Origin: Mucilaginibacter sp. MD40 | GTDB lineage: Bacteria; Bacteroidota; Bacteroidia; Sphingobacteriales; Sphingobacteriaceae | Assembly (NCBI RefSeq): GCF_002288635.1 | Contig: NZ_NRSW01000001.1 | Span: forward strand, 3,615,852-3,679,851 | Direction of reading: 5' to 3' | DNA: 64,000 bases | Shown: positions 36,776-45,566 of the stretch, in pieces | Layout of the letters: each line of letters opens with the position of its first letter | Position numbering within the stretch: the first letter of the stretch is position 1 | Position numbers and translations under genes: made by a program | The notes under the pieces: generated by a model | Database searches by the model: none | Seen by the model: the letters and a program-made list of their open reading frames with translations, nothing else | Told to the model about the DNA's origin: nothing

Positions 36776-36899
36776 ATAAATTGTGTGTGAGTTCGTTGAA
36801 AAAAATACACCGGGCGCATTACCAATTTTTGCCCGATGCTGTAAAAATATAATTATAAAAACAGTTTACCAGCTTTTGTACAGATTTATTACGGCAGCC

Positions 36900-37349
36900 T
36901 TAGCCGAGGAGTTGTTTAACTACCTCAGATACCGTTTTACCATCTGCACGGCCGGCCAGTTCCTTATTGGCTACACCCATTACCCTGCCCATATCTTTTA
37001 CAGATGTAACACCTAACCGGGTTATCAGCTCTTGTATATACCCCTCTATCTCAAAACGGGTCATTTGCTGCGGCAGGTAGGGTTCTATTACGTACATCTC
37101 GGCCATTTCGATATCGTAAAGATCTTCGCGGCCCTGGGCTTTGTAAATATCAGCCGATTCTTTACGCTGTTTAATGAGCTTTTGCAGCACTTTAATCTCA
37201 GCTTCCTGCGTAAGCTCTTCGGCTGCACCCTTTTCGGTTTTAGCCAGCAACAAGGCCGACTTAATGGCACGTAAGCCACGCAGCCTGTCGGCCTGCTTGC
37301 TTAACATTGCCTGTTTAATATCCTGGTCTATTTGTGATATAAGTGACAT
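36900..37349 (-). CDS. GatB/YqeY domain protein
   Basis: A 149-aa protein of the YqeY family, with the helical tRNA-binding tail fold of GatB but without its catalytic part. Markers: LRGLRAIKSALLLAKTEKG, YLPQQMTRFEIEGYIQEL and the end GVANKELAGRADGKTVSEVVKQLL. Its precise role, possibly linked to aminoacyl-tRNA metabolism, is unsettled in the family. Confidence 0.92.
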   Translation of the reverse strand: MSLISQIDQDIKQAMLSKQADRLRGLRAIKSALLLAKTEKGAAEELTQEAEIKVLQKLIKQRKESADIYKAQGREDLYDIEMAEMYVIEPYLPQQMTRFEIEGYIQELITRLGVTSVKDMGRVMGVANKELAGRADGKTVSEVVKQLLG

Positions 37350-37445
37350 GGTATTTAGTTTTTAGGATTGCCCTATTGTTAAATGTTGTATTATTATTTG
37401 TTTACACGTGTTATTTGCACATCTGCACATTTAAAATCTGCACAT

Positions 37446-38204
37446 CTATTTCTTTAACACATTAGTTGCCGTGGCCTGCGCGGTTGGCATTATTAATAAA
37501 TCGTTAATATTAACATGCGCCGGCCGCGATACTACAAACCAGATAGTTTCGGCTATATCCTCTGCCTTTAGTGGCTCAAAGCCTTCATAAACTTTTTTAG
37601 CGCGGTCTTTATCGCCTTTAAAACGCACTTCGGAAAACTCCGTTTCTACCATACCCGGGTGTATAGCGGTAACTTTAATGCCGTGCTGCAATAGATCAAC
37701 GCGCATAGCTTTGTTCAGCGCATCTACAGCGTGTTTGGTAGCGCAATAAACATTTCCGTTTGGATAAACCTCTTTACCGGCTATTGAGCCGATGTTTATA
37801 ATATGCCCATGGCCGTTAGAGATCATCCAGTTAGATACTATTTTGCTTACATATAGTAAACCTTTAATGTTAGTATCTATCATGGTATCCCAGTCATCGT
37901 AGCTACCCTGGTTTAATGGGTCGAGTCCCTGGCTAAGCCCGGCGTTATTAATTAATACATCAACCTCGCGCCACCTGCTGGGTAAGCCATCCAGGCTGCG
38001 CGTAACCTCTTCACGGTTGCGCACATCAAATGACGAAACCGCGATTTCTACATTGTATTTATCATTAAGATGATGTGCCAGTTTCTCCAGCCGGTCTAAT
38101 CGGCGGCCGGTAAGTATCAGATCATACCCCTGCTGGGCGAACGTGTGTGCACAGGCCTCGCCAATGCCGGCGGTAGCACCTGTTATTAAAGCTATTTTTG
38201 CCAT
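37446..38204 (-). CDS. SDR family NAD(P)-dependent oxidoreductase (YdfG-like)
   Basis: A 252-aa short-chain dehydrogenase. The cofactor motif TGATAGIG is at 8-15, NNAG follows, and the catalytic residues are S140, Y153 and K157 (YCATK). The overall pattern (INIGSIAGKEVYPNGNVYCATKHAV) resembles the serine/3-hydroxy acid dehydrogenase YdfG group, so it may oxidise hydroxy acids with NADP. It is divergent from the aldo/keto reductase gene. Confidence 0.9.
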   Translation of the reverse strand: MAKIALITGATAGIGEACAHTFAQQGYDLILTGRRLDRLEKLAHHLNDKYNVEIAVSSFDVRNREEVTRSLDGLPSRWREVDVLINNAGLSQGLDPLNQGSYDDWDTMIDTNIKGLLYVSKIVSNWMISNGHGHIINIGSIAGKEVYPNGNVYCATKHAVDALNKAMRVDLLQHGIKVTAIHPGMVETEFSEVRFKGDKDRAKKVYEGFEPLKAEDIAETIWFVVSRPAHVNINDLLIMPTAQATATNVLKK

Positions 38205-38389
38205 AATAGATGTAACTATCGGCAGCGAAATTATGTTTTTATACCGAATAAATCAGCCTTAAAACATACTGCGATCTTTTTAGGATTCGTTTTATGGTAT
38301 TGGCATGATACTTTCTTTAAATCAATCCGCGAAATTTGAATAATTGCTGGTGCGCAGCGTCAGTAAATAATAAACTACATTTAACGCAT

Positions 38390-39421
38390 ATGGAAAACAG
38401 ACAATTGGGTGCATCGGGATTACATGTACCGGTACTGAGTTTTGGTACGGCAACCTTTGGCGGACAAGGCGACTTTTTTAAAGCATGGGGTAACACCCAA
38501 TTGGCAGATGCCAAAAAACTGGTGAATTTATGCCTTGATGCCGGTGTAAATTTCTTTGATACTGCTAATGTTTACTCACACGGCGTATCTGAGGAAATAT
38601 TAGGCCTGGCACTGGAAGGGCTGCGCAACCGCGTGTTAATTTCTACCAAGGCCACCTTTACCATGGGCGATGGGCCTAACGATTTTGGATCATCGAGGTT
38701 TCACCTCATCACTTCTGTTGAGGCAAGCCTGCGCAGATTGAAAACCGATTATATTGATATTTTTCACCTGCACGGCTTTGATGCCAACACGCCGGTGGAG
38801 GAAACCCTGCGCACGCTTGACGACTTAATAACCGCCGGAAAGATACGCTATATAGCCTGTTCAAACTTTTCGGGCTGGCATTTAATGAAATCGCTTTCGG
38901 CGTCTGAGCGTTACGGCTGGGCAAAATACGTGGCACACCAGGCATATTATTCTTTACTGGACCGTGAGTTTGAATGGGAACTGATGCCGCTGGGCATTGA
39001 TCAAAAAGTAAGCACCATTGTATGGAGCCCGTTGGCATCGGGCCAATTAGGCGGCAAATACCGAAGAGGGCAACCTATACCGCAGGATAACCGCCGGGCA
39101 CAAGGCGGAAGCCATGGCCCCGAAACTGACTACGAACGACTTTACAAAATTGTTGACGCACTGGATGAAGTTGCCGAAGAAACCGGGAAAACGGTTGCAC
39201 AGGTAGCCATTAACTGGCTGCTGCAACGCCCAACGATTGCTAACATCATTATAGGCGCACGCAATGAGGAACAGTTAAAACAAAACCTTGACGCTGTAGG
39301 CTGGAACCTGACGGTTGACCAGGTGAAAAAGCTTGACGCCGCCAGCGACCGCGACCCTATTTACCCATACTGGCACCAAAGGCAAAACTTAAAGTTGAAC
39401 CCTTTGCCAAAGTTTTATTAA
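38390..39421 (+). CDS. aldo/keto reductase
   Basis: A TIM-barrel NADPH-dependent oxidoreductase of 343 aa. It begins MENRQLGASGLHVPVLSFGTATFGG. The catalytic set is visible as DTANVYSHG (Asp, Tyr), LISTKATF (Lys) and IDIFHLHGFD (His). The C-terminal cofactor region has IIIGARNEEQLKQNL. An upstream in-frame extension from 38336 has no family similarity, so the ATG at 38390 is chosen. The stop codon overlaps the terminator stem. Confidence 0.93.
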   Translation: MENRQLGASGLHVPVLSFGTATFGGQGDFFKAWGNTQLADAKKLVNLCLDAGVNFFDTANVYSHGVSEEILGLALEGLRNRVLISTKATFTMGDGPNDFGSSRFHLITSVEASLRRLKTDYIDIFHLHGFDANTPVEETLRTLDDLITAGKIRYIACSNFSGWHLMKSLSASERYGWAKYVAHQAYYSLLDREFEWELMPLGIDQKVSTIVWSPLASGQLGGKYRRGQPIPQDNRRAQGGSHGPETDYERLYKIVDALDEVAEETGKTVAQVAINWLLQRPTIANIIIGARNEEQLKQNLDAVGWNLTVDQVKKLDAASDRDPIYPYWHQRQNLKLNPLPKFY

Positions 39422-39456
39422 AATAAGAAGGCCCGCAATGCGGGCCTTCTTATTTT
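39421..39456 (+). terminator. strong intrinsic terminator of the aldo/keto reductase gene
   Basis: A 16-bp stem (AAATAAGAAGGCCCGC / GCGGGCCTTCTTATTT) with an AAT loop. The near-symmetric A and T runs let it act in both directions, though the gene on the other side ends 110 bp away. Confidence 0.93.
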
Positions 39457-39524
39457 AATGTGATATGACATATCAAGCGATAGCGTGGCCATCAAAGAGG
39501 ACGATCAATCGTAAATTGCCGATG

Positions 39525-39558
39525 AGATTGCCGCGTCGCTTTCGCTCCTCGCAATGAC
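39525..39558 (-). repeat. REP-like repeat, GTCATTGCGAGG type
   Basis: Read on the minus strand it begins GTCATTGCGAGGAGCGAAAG and ends GGCAATCT. ATTGC pairs with GCAAT at the two ends. It lies in the gap between two converging genes. Confidence 0.7.
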
Positions 39559-39567
39559 ACGTGTCGA

Positions 39568-40272
39568 CTACAACTCTTTTATCCTGATATTTTTGTAGTA
39601 GGCTTTGTGTCCGTGATCCTGCAAAGCGATATGGCCGGTTTTGGCAAGGCCATATTCCGGGTGGTCTTTCCATTTGCCTTCGGCTTTACGTTTTTCCCAG
39701 TCGGCGTCCCAGGCGGTAAACTCAACAATTTTTTTACCGTTTAACCAATGCTCTACATGGCCATTGTTAAAAATGATCTTGCTGGTATTCCACTCCCCTA
39801 CCGGCTTCAGTTTTTTATCACCATTGGCAATATGCATGGCATAATCAGCACCGGTTTTTTGCCAGTCTTCCAATTTATCAGGCACCCAGCCTATATCATC
39901 AATTATCTGGTATTCGGGGCCGGTAACATAAGTACCGCTATATTTAGGGTCTTCAACCACGTGGTAAAGTACACCACTGTTACTCCCTTTATCAATCTTC
40001 CACTCCCATGATAACTCAAAGTTGCCGTACTCCTTATCGGTAACAATATCGCCGCCTGTATCAGTACCCTGTACGGCACCCAGGCAAACCAGCGCGCCAT
40101 TTTCTACCTCCCAGTTTTTCACCGGGCCGGTTTTATTAAAGCCGTGCCATCCCTTTAAATCTTTTCCGTCAAACAGGTTTACCCATGCGCCTTTTTTAGC
40201 CTGGGCGAAAGATGTAGAGCCCGCGGCACACACCAGTGCGGCAAAGCTCAAGGTTATGAAATGCTTTTTCAT
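39568..40272 (-). CDS. exported DUF1080 (3-keto-disaccharide hydrolase-like) protein
   Basis: A 234-aa protein with a signal peptide (cleavage near TSFAQ) and one DUF1080 concanavalin-like domain. Signatures: WVNLFDGKDLKGWHGF, NFELSWEWKIDKGSNSGVLYHV and the end GHIALQDHGHKAYYKNIRIKEL. Characterised family members cleave 3-keto-glycosides. It overlaps the upstream Gfo/Idh-type gene by one base, which fits an oxidise-then-cleave pathway for sugars or glycosides. Confidence 0.9.
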   Translation of the reverse strand: MKKHFITLSFAALVCAAGSTSFAQAKKGAWVNLFDGKDLKGWHGFNKTGPVKNWEVENGALVCLGAVQGTDTGGDIVTDKEYGNFELSWEWKIDKGSNSGVLYHVVEDPKYSGTYVTGPEYQIIDDIGWVPDKLEDWQKTGADYAMHIANGDKKLKPVGEWNTSKIIFNNGHVEHWLNGKKIVEFTAWDADWEKRKAEGKWKDHPEYGLAKTGHIALQDHGHKAYYKNIRIKEL

Positions 40273-41648
40273 TACGCCTTTTTGATCATTTTCATGTTTT
40301 CAGGATCCCAGAACATAGGGCTGTTCTTGTAGTAACTATCGTTACATAACAGCGCCGGAGCCGCTGCACGGTAACCAAATACAGCATCCTCAGTAACTTT
40401 ACCGTTGTTACGTATAGCGGTTATCCAGTTATTCATATGGTCATAAGGGCCACCCAGGTAACCTTTTTCGGCATTGAAAGTTATTTCTTCCGGAGGGAGT
40501 ATTTGCTTGCGGGCGCTGTTGGTTTGGCCTGCTTTGCGCAATTTCTCCAGGTAAAATGGATCATCAGAAGCAATTACCTTGTTACGCTTGAGCGTAACGC
40601 TATCCCAGGTAATATCCATAGAGCCTTCGCTACCTACCAGTTTCAGATACGTTGTACCGCTGGTGCCATCAACAAAGTTGCAGCGCAGCGATAGGTTAAA
40701 TGCCGGGTGAGCAGCGGTTTTCCCATAATCAAAAGTACCTAATAATACGTCGGGCACTTCGCGGCCATCATTCCAATAACGTAAACCACCGGAAGCATAA
40801 ATTTTATTAGGCCCCATGGAATCGGTAATAAAGTGCAGGCTGCTAAACAGGTGAACAAACAAGTCGCCTGCCATACCGGTACCGTAGTCGGTATAATTTC
40901 TCCAGCGGAAAAATCTTTTGGAATCATATGGGCGTTTCTGGGTATTACTTATATAGGTTTCCCAGTCAACAGTTTGTGGTGAAGCGTCATCTGGTATAGG
41001 ATACTGCCAAACCTCAATAGGCGCACGGCGGGCCCAGAAGCCTTCGGCGTAGTTAAGCTCACCTATGGCGCCGCTTTTTAATAATTCATGCGCTTTCTCG
41101 TTACCTAATGAGGATACGCCCTGGCTACCTACCTGGAATACTTTTCCGGTTTCTTTTTGCGCCTTTATCACTGCCGGCCCTTCGGCTACAGAATGCACCA
41201 TCGGCTTTTCGCAATACACGTGCTTGCCGGCATGCATGGCGTCAACAGAAATTTGCTGATGCCAGTGATCGGGCGTGGCGATAATTACAGCGTCAACATC
41301 TTTACGGTTAAGGATCTCTTTATAAACCCTCGTAGTAAAAATATCACTACCCCAACGCTTTTTAGCTTCAGCCAAACGGCCATCATACAGGTCGCACACC
41401 GCTACCAGCTTTACGCCGGGCACTTGCAGGGCTACAATGGTATCCTGGGTACCCATACCTCCGGCGCCTATCAGGGCTACGTTTACCTGATCATTAGGGC
41501 CAAACGGCTTATACTCTTTTTTTAGATAAAAAAAGGAAGGGGTGTTTTTGTTGGCAGCGATAAGGCTGCTACCGGCGGCAACTGCAGCGGTTGTGGTGGC
41601 GAGTTTTTTTAAAAAGCCTCTGCGCGACGCTTCAGAATTTTCTTTCAT
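40272..41648 (-). CDS. Gfo/Idh/MocA family oxidoreductase with Tat signal
   Basis: A 458-aa NAD(P)-dependent sugar oxidoreductase. The N-terminus SRRGFLKKLATTTAAVAAG is a twin-arginine signal, so the enzyme should be exported folded with its cofactor. The Rossmann motif GAGGMGTQ and the EKPMVHS segment with catalytic Lys are intact. Its one-base overlap with the DUF1080 gene implies a single transcript and related function. Confidence 0.92.
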   Translation of the reverse strand: MKENSEASRRGFLKKLATTTAAVAAGSSLIAANKNTPSFFYLKKEYKPFGPNDQVNVALIGAGGMGTQDTIVALQVPGVKLVAVCDLYDGRLAEAKKRWGSDIFTTRVYKEILNRKDVDAVIIATPDHWHQQISVDAMHAGKHVYCEKPMVHSVAEGPAVIKAQKETGKVFQVGSQGVSSLGNEKAHELLKSGAIGELNYAEGFWARRAPIEVWQYPIPDDASPQTVDWETYISNTQKRPYDSKRFFRWRNYTDYGTGMAGDLFVHLFSSLHFITDSMGPNKIYASGGLRYWNDGREVPDVLLGTFDYGKTAAHPAFNLSLRCNFVDGTSGTTYLKLVGSEGSMDITWDSVTLKRNKVIASDDPFYLEKLRKAGQTNSARKQILPPEEITFNAEKGYLGGPYDHMNNWITAIRNNGKVTEDAVFGYRAAAPALLCNDSYYKNSPMFWDPENMKMIKKA

Positions 41649-41843
41649 GGTTTATCAGTGTAGTTTAGTTTTGATGTTGGTTATCAGGGCAGGGGCGGCC
41701 CAGAGGTGAAGATAGAATTTTATGTTAAAAGCGCATAGAAAATAGTTTAATTGGTTAATAGCCGGTAGGTTTTAGTTAATTATTGTAAACTATTTTCTGT
41801 TTACAATGGCCAATGATAGGGTAACATGAGCTATAAAAATCCG

Positions 41844-41851
41844 TATCTTTA
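41844..41851 (+). promoter_or_regulatory. candidate -7 box of the menG/ubiE gene
   Basis: TATCTTTA, one change from TAnnTTTG, ends 10 bases before the ATG at 41862. It lies inside the longer open frame from 41826, which argues for the downstream start. Confidence 0.35.
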
Positions 41852-41861
41852 CCACATTCTT

Positions 41862-42590
41862 ATGAGCAAAACTGTAACCCCATACCAGAACCAGGCTACT
41901 AAAAAAGAGCAGGTGGCCGATATGTTTAATAACATCTCCAAAACCTATGATTTCCTTAACCATTTTATGTCATTAGGGATCGATATTATCTGGAGAAAAA
42001 AGGCGATAAACGAATTGAAGCAGGATAAACCCAAACTGATACTCGATGTAGCTACCGGTACCGGTGATTTTGCTTTTGAGGCACTTAAAATGTTAAAGCC
42101 TGAAAAGATAATCGGGGTAGATATTTCTGCGGGGATGCTATCCATTGCTGATCAGAAAATAAAGAAACGGGCCCTGGGCGCTCAATTTGAAGTAAAATTG
42201 GGCGATTCTGAAAAACTACCGTTTGAAGATAACCAGTTTGACGCGGTTACCGTAGCTTATGGTGTGCGCAATTTTGAAAACCTGGAAAAAGGCCTCACCG
42301 ATATACAACGGGTTTTGAAGCCAGGTGGTAAAGCAGTGGTACTGGAGTTTTCAAAACCCAAGGGCTTCCCGGTAAAACAGTTGTATAACTTTTATTTTAA
42401 CTATGTAACACCTGGTATTGGCAAGCTTTTTTCAAAAGACGCCCGGGCATATACTTACTTACCTGAATCTGTTGCGGCGTTCCCGGATGGAGAAGCATTC
42501 AGGACCATTATGAACAAGGCCGGTTTTAGAGATACCAAAGTACGGCCTTTAATGTTCGGTATATGTTCCATTTACACCGGTGTTAAATGA
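41862..42590 (+). CDS. ubiE: demethylmenaquinone methyltransferase (UbiE/MenG)
   Basis: SAM-dependent C-methyltransferase that completes menaquinone synthesis, 242 aa from the chosen start MSKTVTPYQNQATKKEQVADMFNNIS. The SAM motif LDVATGTGDFAFEAL and the family signatures (YDFLNHFMSLGID, and YGVRNFENLEKGL) are intact. The product quinone serves complex I, encoded elsewhere in the window. It overlaps porT by 4 bp, a pairing seen in other Bacteroidota. Confidence 0.95.
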   Translation: MSKTVTPYQNQATKKEQVADMFNNISKTYDFLNHFMSLGIDIIWRKKAINELKQDKPKLILDVATGTGDFAFEALKMLKPEKIIGVDISAGMLSIADQKIKKRALGAQFEVKLGDSEKLPFEDNQFDAVTVAYGVRNFENLEKGLTDIQRVLKPGGKAVVLEFSKPKGFPVKQLYNFYFNYVTPGIGKLFSKDARAYTYLPESVAAFPDGEAFRTIMNKAGFRDTKVRPLMFGICSIYTGVK

Positions 42591-43312
42591 TCAAACTCAG
42601 GCTCCTTACCATCATCATGTTTATGTGCAGCGCCAATAGGCTGTTCGCACAGGCCTGGGGTGGTGGCGCCGACCAAAACGACCTGAGTTTTGGCTTCTCT
42701 TTTTCATACGTGCAAAGTAGTTATGACATTGCAAAAAAGGCTAACTGGACGCAACCATTTATTGACCCGCAGACCAACGCCCCTGCTACACCTTATTTAA
42801 AGGGCATCAGCTCAACACCATCTGCGGGGTTTGCTGTGGGCTTTTTAACCCGCTACCGCTTAACCGACCATCTGGAGGGCCGGGTTACACCCTCACTTGT
42901 TTTTGCAGACCGTAATGTAAATTATGATTATACTGACGATAGCCGGGTTACTAAATCGGTACAAACAACCGCGGTTGACTTCCCGGTGCAATTAAAGTTA
43001 AAATCAGACAGGGTGGGTAATATGCGCGCTTACCTCATAGGCGGCTTAAAATATTCAGGAGCTATAGGCTCAAAGAAAGACCAGGGCGATAACATTGCCC
43101 CTACCGAACGCCTACTCAGGAATGTTAAGGGTTACGCATCCTATGAGGCAGGGTTTGGGTTCGATATTTATTTTGAATACTTTAAACTATCGCCCGAAAT
43201 AAAATTATCCAACTCCTTTACCAATATGCTGGTAAACGATAACACCCCTTACGCCGCTCCGCTAAGCAGGTTAGGTTTACGCACCCTAATGTTTAGTTTA
43301 TATTTTGAGTAG
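42587..43312 (+). CDS. porT: PorT-like outer-membrane protein
   Basis: A 241-aa exported beta-barrel-like protein (signal peptide ending LFAQ). Its position directly after ubiE with a 4-bp overlap and its start (WGGGADQNDLSFGFSFSYVQSSYDIAKKANW) match the PorT/SprT family, a component associated with type IX secretion. The end (LRTLMFSLYFE) is a likely last barrel strand. Its coding end overlaps that of the convergent GNAT gene by 20 bp. Confidence 0.82.
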   Translation: MIKLRLLTIIMFMCSANRLFAQAWGGGADQNDLSFGFSFSYVQSSYDIAKKANWTQPFIDPQTNAPATPYLKGISSTPSAGFAVGFLTRYRLTDHLEGRVTPSLVFADRNVNYDYTDDSRVTKSVQTTAVDFPVQLKLKSDRVGNMRAYLIGGLKYSGAIGSKKDQGDNIAPTERLLRNVKGYASYEAGFGFDIYFEYFKLSPEIKLSNSFTNMLVNDNTPYAAPLSRLGLRTLMFSLYFE

Positions 43313-43808
43313 ACAGGCGCTTTTCAAAGCAAACAAATTTTAATCCCGGCCTGAATTGCAGCGTGATCTCTCCTTTATATTTGTAACCCATCTTTGGGAA
43401 TAATTTTTGGGTAGCATGGTTTTGGCTATTGGTATCTACCCGCAGCAAAGATATGCCGCGCTGCTGCGCCACCTCCTCTGCCTGCTGCATTAATTCCTTG
43501 GCTATTCCGCGGCCCTGAAAACGCGGACTAACCGCGAGCCGGTGAGTAACAATAGCTTCTTCATTAACATCCATTCCCGCTTGCGCGTATTCGGGGTATT
43601 GCTCGGTAGTAATGGCAGTTACACCGGCAATTTCGTTACCCAACTCTGCTACCCAAAGCTGCCCATCTTTAATATCCTGCTCAAAAACCTGCGGATTAGG
43701 ATAAACATCATCCCATTGCAGGTTACCGCTCGCGCGCATGAGAGGTACAACCTCTTTAACCAGTTGCATAATATAAGGAATATCTGAGTTTGTAGCTAAG
43801 CGCACCAT
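43293..43808 (-). CDS. GNAT family N-acetyltransferase
   Basis: A 171-aa acetyltransferase. The acetyl-CoA-binding motif is VSPRFQGRGIAKELMQQAEEVA and the family fold ends near KLFPKMGYKYKGEI. The substrate is unknown. The gene converges on porT. Confidence 0.9.
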   Translation of the reverse strand: MVRLATNSDIPYIMQLVKEVVPLMRASGNLQWDDVYPNPQVFEQDIKDGQLWVAELGNEIAGVTAITTEQYPEYAQAGMDVNEEAIVTHRLAVSPRFQGRGIAKELMQQAEEVAQQRGISLLRVDTNSQNHATQKLFPKMGYKYKGEITLQFRPGLKFVCFEKRLSTQNIN

Positions 43809-43866
43809 GGGAAGTAAAGTAAAAAGTCAAAATTAAAAAGTCAAAACTTTGTTTATCCGGCAACAA

Positions 43867-43958
43867 GCCATTGCGGGGAGCGGCCGCGGTGCGGCAAATC
43901 ATAAATAAACGCCGTCTCGCTACAAGTCGAGGATTGCCACCCTATCGTTCGTAATGAC
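43867..43958. repeat. inverted pair of GTCATTGCGAGG-type repeats
   Basis: A decayed copy (43867-43900, GCCATTGCGGGGAGCGGCCG onward to GGCAAATC) faces a second copy (43931-43958) that reads GTCATTACGAACGATAGGGT on the minus strand. The two are in opposite orientation 30 bp apart, in the gap before the S24 repressor gene. Confidence 0.65.
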
Positions 43959-44010
43959 GCATGAGATAATATGATTATCATTTGTACATCTAAAATCTGC
44001 ACATCTAAAA

Positions 44011-44703
44011 TCAATGATTATGCTTTTTATGGATATCCTTTACCAAGCAAAGCTTTTTGATCTCATCAATACGGATGGGGAAAGGCGCGTATTTCAGCCT
44101 ACCGCCCACCATTTCTGTTACATTATCAGAGTGGGCAATTACTTCTTCGGGGTTATCGCTTGCCAGCAGGCGTTTGTACATACGGTAGTCGCCCCACTCT
44201 ATATAATATACTTCGCCGGGCAATATCTTTTTATCGTTGATGATCTTTAGCGCCACCCAGCAACCGTTTTCCAGATACGGATACATAGAATGCCCCCAAA
44301 CCGGCAGCGCAAAATCGCATTCCTCAATACCTGGAAAATTCATACGCCCTACAGGCAGCGAATCATTGATATCATTATATACCTCTACCCCTGATGCGGT
44401 CGCGGTTATTTCATACATAGGTATACCCTCTTCCGAACGCTGCAATACAGGTTTTTCTGAATTTTTCCGTATACCTAATTGCTCTCCAAATTTTTCTTTA
44501 AAAATCTTCAGTTTATCGGGATCTATATTCTGCCTGCTCTTAATGATTTCAGTTATAGAACTGGCGGAATTAAAACCGAGCGCCTCTGCAAGTTCGCTAT
44601 TATTATTAAATGCTCGACCACGCAATTGGTTATAAAGTATGATAAACTCCAGTGTTTCAGGTCTTACCGTTTTTATTTTATTAGGTTTTGATGCGTCTTC
44701 CAT
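44011..44703 (-). CDS. S24/LexA-like repressor with N-terminal HTH
   Basis: A 230-aa regulator. An N-terminal helix-turn-helix (about 15-60, NNSELAEALGFNSASSITEIIK) is followed by an S24 protease-like domain. The catalytic dyad is S139 (WGHSMYPYLENG) and K177 (DYRMYKRLL), as in LexA and phage CI-type repressors. A clear Ala-Gly cleavage bond is not obvious in the linker (ATASGVE). The gene is divergent from two small genes, and the region between holds a perfect 22-bp palindrome. This layout is typical of a phage or SOS-type switch, but the target genes are unproven. Confidence 0.88.
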   Translation of the reverse strand: MEDASKPNKIKTVRPETLEFIILYNQLRGRAFNNNSELAEALGFNSASSITEIIKSRQNIDPDKLKIFKEKFGEQLGIRKNSEKPVLQRSEEGIPMYEITATASGVEVYNDINDSLPVGRMNFPGIEECDFALPVWGHSMYPYLENGCWVALKIINDKKILPGEVYYIEWGDYRMYKRLLASDNPEEVIAHSDNVTEMVGGRLKYAPFPIRIDEIKKLCLVKDIHKKHNH

Positions 44704-44738
44704 ATCAAATAAAAATATTTAAAGATTTTTCTTGATTT

Positions 44739-44760
44739 ATATAAAGAATATTCTTTATAT
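44739..44760. promoter_or_regulatory. 22-bp perfect palindrome, candidate S24 repressor operator
   Basis: ATATAAAGAAT and its exact reverse complement meet at 44749/44750. On the right the palindrome overlaps TATATTTG (44757-44764), a perfect -7 box for rightward transcription of the 57-aa and 138-aa genes. It is 36 bp upstream of the repressor start. Confidence 0.65.
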
Positions 44761-44764
44761 TTGT
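44757..44764 (+). promoter_or_regulatory. candidate rightward -7 box under the palindrome
   Basis: TATATTTG is a perfect TAnnTTTG match that overlaps the operator-like palindrome by four bases. It would transcribe the small gene at 44887. Confidence 0.5.
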
Positions 44765-44886
44765 TTTGTCAATACGGCTAATATAGCACTTATAATTTTA
44801 GTATTCTAATTTCAACATTACAGAAGTTAAAGAAAAAGCTTTAAAGACATTAACTCAATTAATAAAGAAAAGTTTCAATAAACCAT

Positions 44887-45060
44887 ATGCACATTGTTTA
44901 CTCCGCGCTCCGCAAAAAAAAAGTAAAAGACACCAACCTGCTAAGCGATAAAGAATTGCAGCAACGATATGAAGGTTATCAATCGGCGTGTGCCAAATAC
45001 CGCCAGGAAATTGCCGCCATTCAAAAATATCTGCCGGGTTGGACACCTAAGTTTATCTAA
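44887..45060 (+). CDS. small basic protein, 57 aa, unknown
   Basis: An intact short frame that starts MHIVYSALRKKKVKDTNLLS and ends LPGWTPKFI. It is rich in Lys/Arg/Gln and helical in its middle part (DKELQQRYEGYQSACAKYRQ). It is the first gene divergent from the S24 repressor and 48 bp before the 138-aa gene on the same strand. I do not recognise a family. Position and codon use like its neighbours argue that it is real. Confidence 0.55.
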   Translation: MHIVYSALRKKKVKDTNLLSDKELQQRYEGYQSACAKYRQEIAAIQKYLPGWTPKFI

Positions 45061-45108
45061 CTCAAAAATTAATTGTAATAATCCATTCAACAATAATCAA
45101 TTAAAACC

Positions 45109-45525
45109 ATGATACGACTTTCACAAAAATTCCGCGACCAACTTTGGTGGCTTATTATTACCGTAGACTACAATTATAGCCGCATTTGCATAGCAGATCA
45201 TGACCTTACAGACGAAACCCTCACCCTATGGCTTGAAGACAAGCAGGACTTTAAAAATTCGCTTGACGAATGCCTGCGAATGGAAATTCCTATTAAGGCC
45301 TTTGCTAAATTAATTAAAACCGAAAATCTTAACAGTTATGAAGGGCAAAGGCTGCACCCTAACAAACAATACGTCTACCGCACCCGCATACAAATTAACG
45401 AACCCATTACCTGGTATAAAACAGATGCTTCTTTAACAGAGCAGCAATGGGCACGCGAAGCAATGCTTAGAGCCGTATTAACACAATTGGTAGAAACAGA
45501 AGCAGCCGCAGATCGTGGCTGGTAG
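45109..45525 (+). CDS. hypothetical protein, 138 aa
   Basis: A soluble, mixed alpha/beta-looking protein that starts MIRLSQKFRDQLWWLIITVDYNY and has no signal peptide or membrane helix. I recognise no family. It follows the 57-aa gene in the same direction, so both may be under the S24 repressor. A TGCC-N4-GGCA palindrome lies four bases past its stop. Confidence 0.65.
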   Translation: MIRLSQKFRDQLWWLIITVDYNYSRICIADHDLTDETLTLWLEDKQDFKNSLDECLRMEIPIKAFAKLIKTENLNSYEGQRLHPNKQYVYRTRIQINEPITWYKTDASLTEQQWAREAMLRAVLTQLVETEAAADRGW

Positions 45526-45529
45526 ATTT

Positions 45530-45543
45530 ATGCCGATCGGCAT
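45530..45543. repeat. TGCC-N4-GGCA palindrome, copy 1
   Basis: ATGCCGATCGGCAT is a perfect 14-bp palindrome just past the 138-aa gene. It is followed by TTTATT, so it could also be a short terminator. It shares its arms with palindromes near 50014, 59097, 60759 and 63967. Confidence 0.7.
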
Positions 45544-45566
45544 TTATTACATTTGGTGTTTAGGTA

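Noticed and set aside
36814..36840. CGGGCG...GCCCG as a terminator of the YqeY or hydrolase gene
   Set aside because: The stem is short with a long loop, and it is on the wrong side of the hydrolase gene to end it.
44739..44760. 22-bp palindrome as a transcription terminator
   Set aside because: It is almost entirely A/T and lies between divergent promoters, so an operator is more likely.
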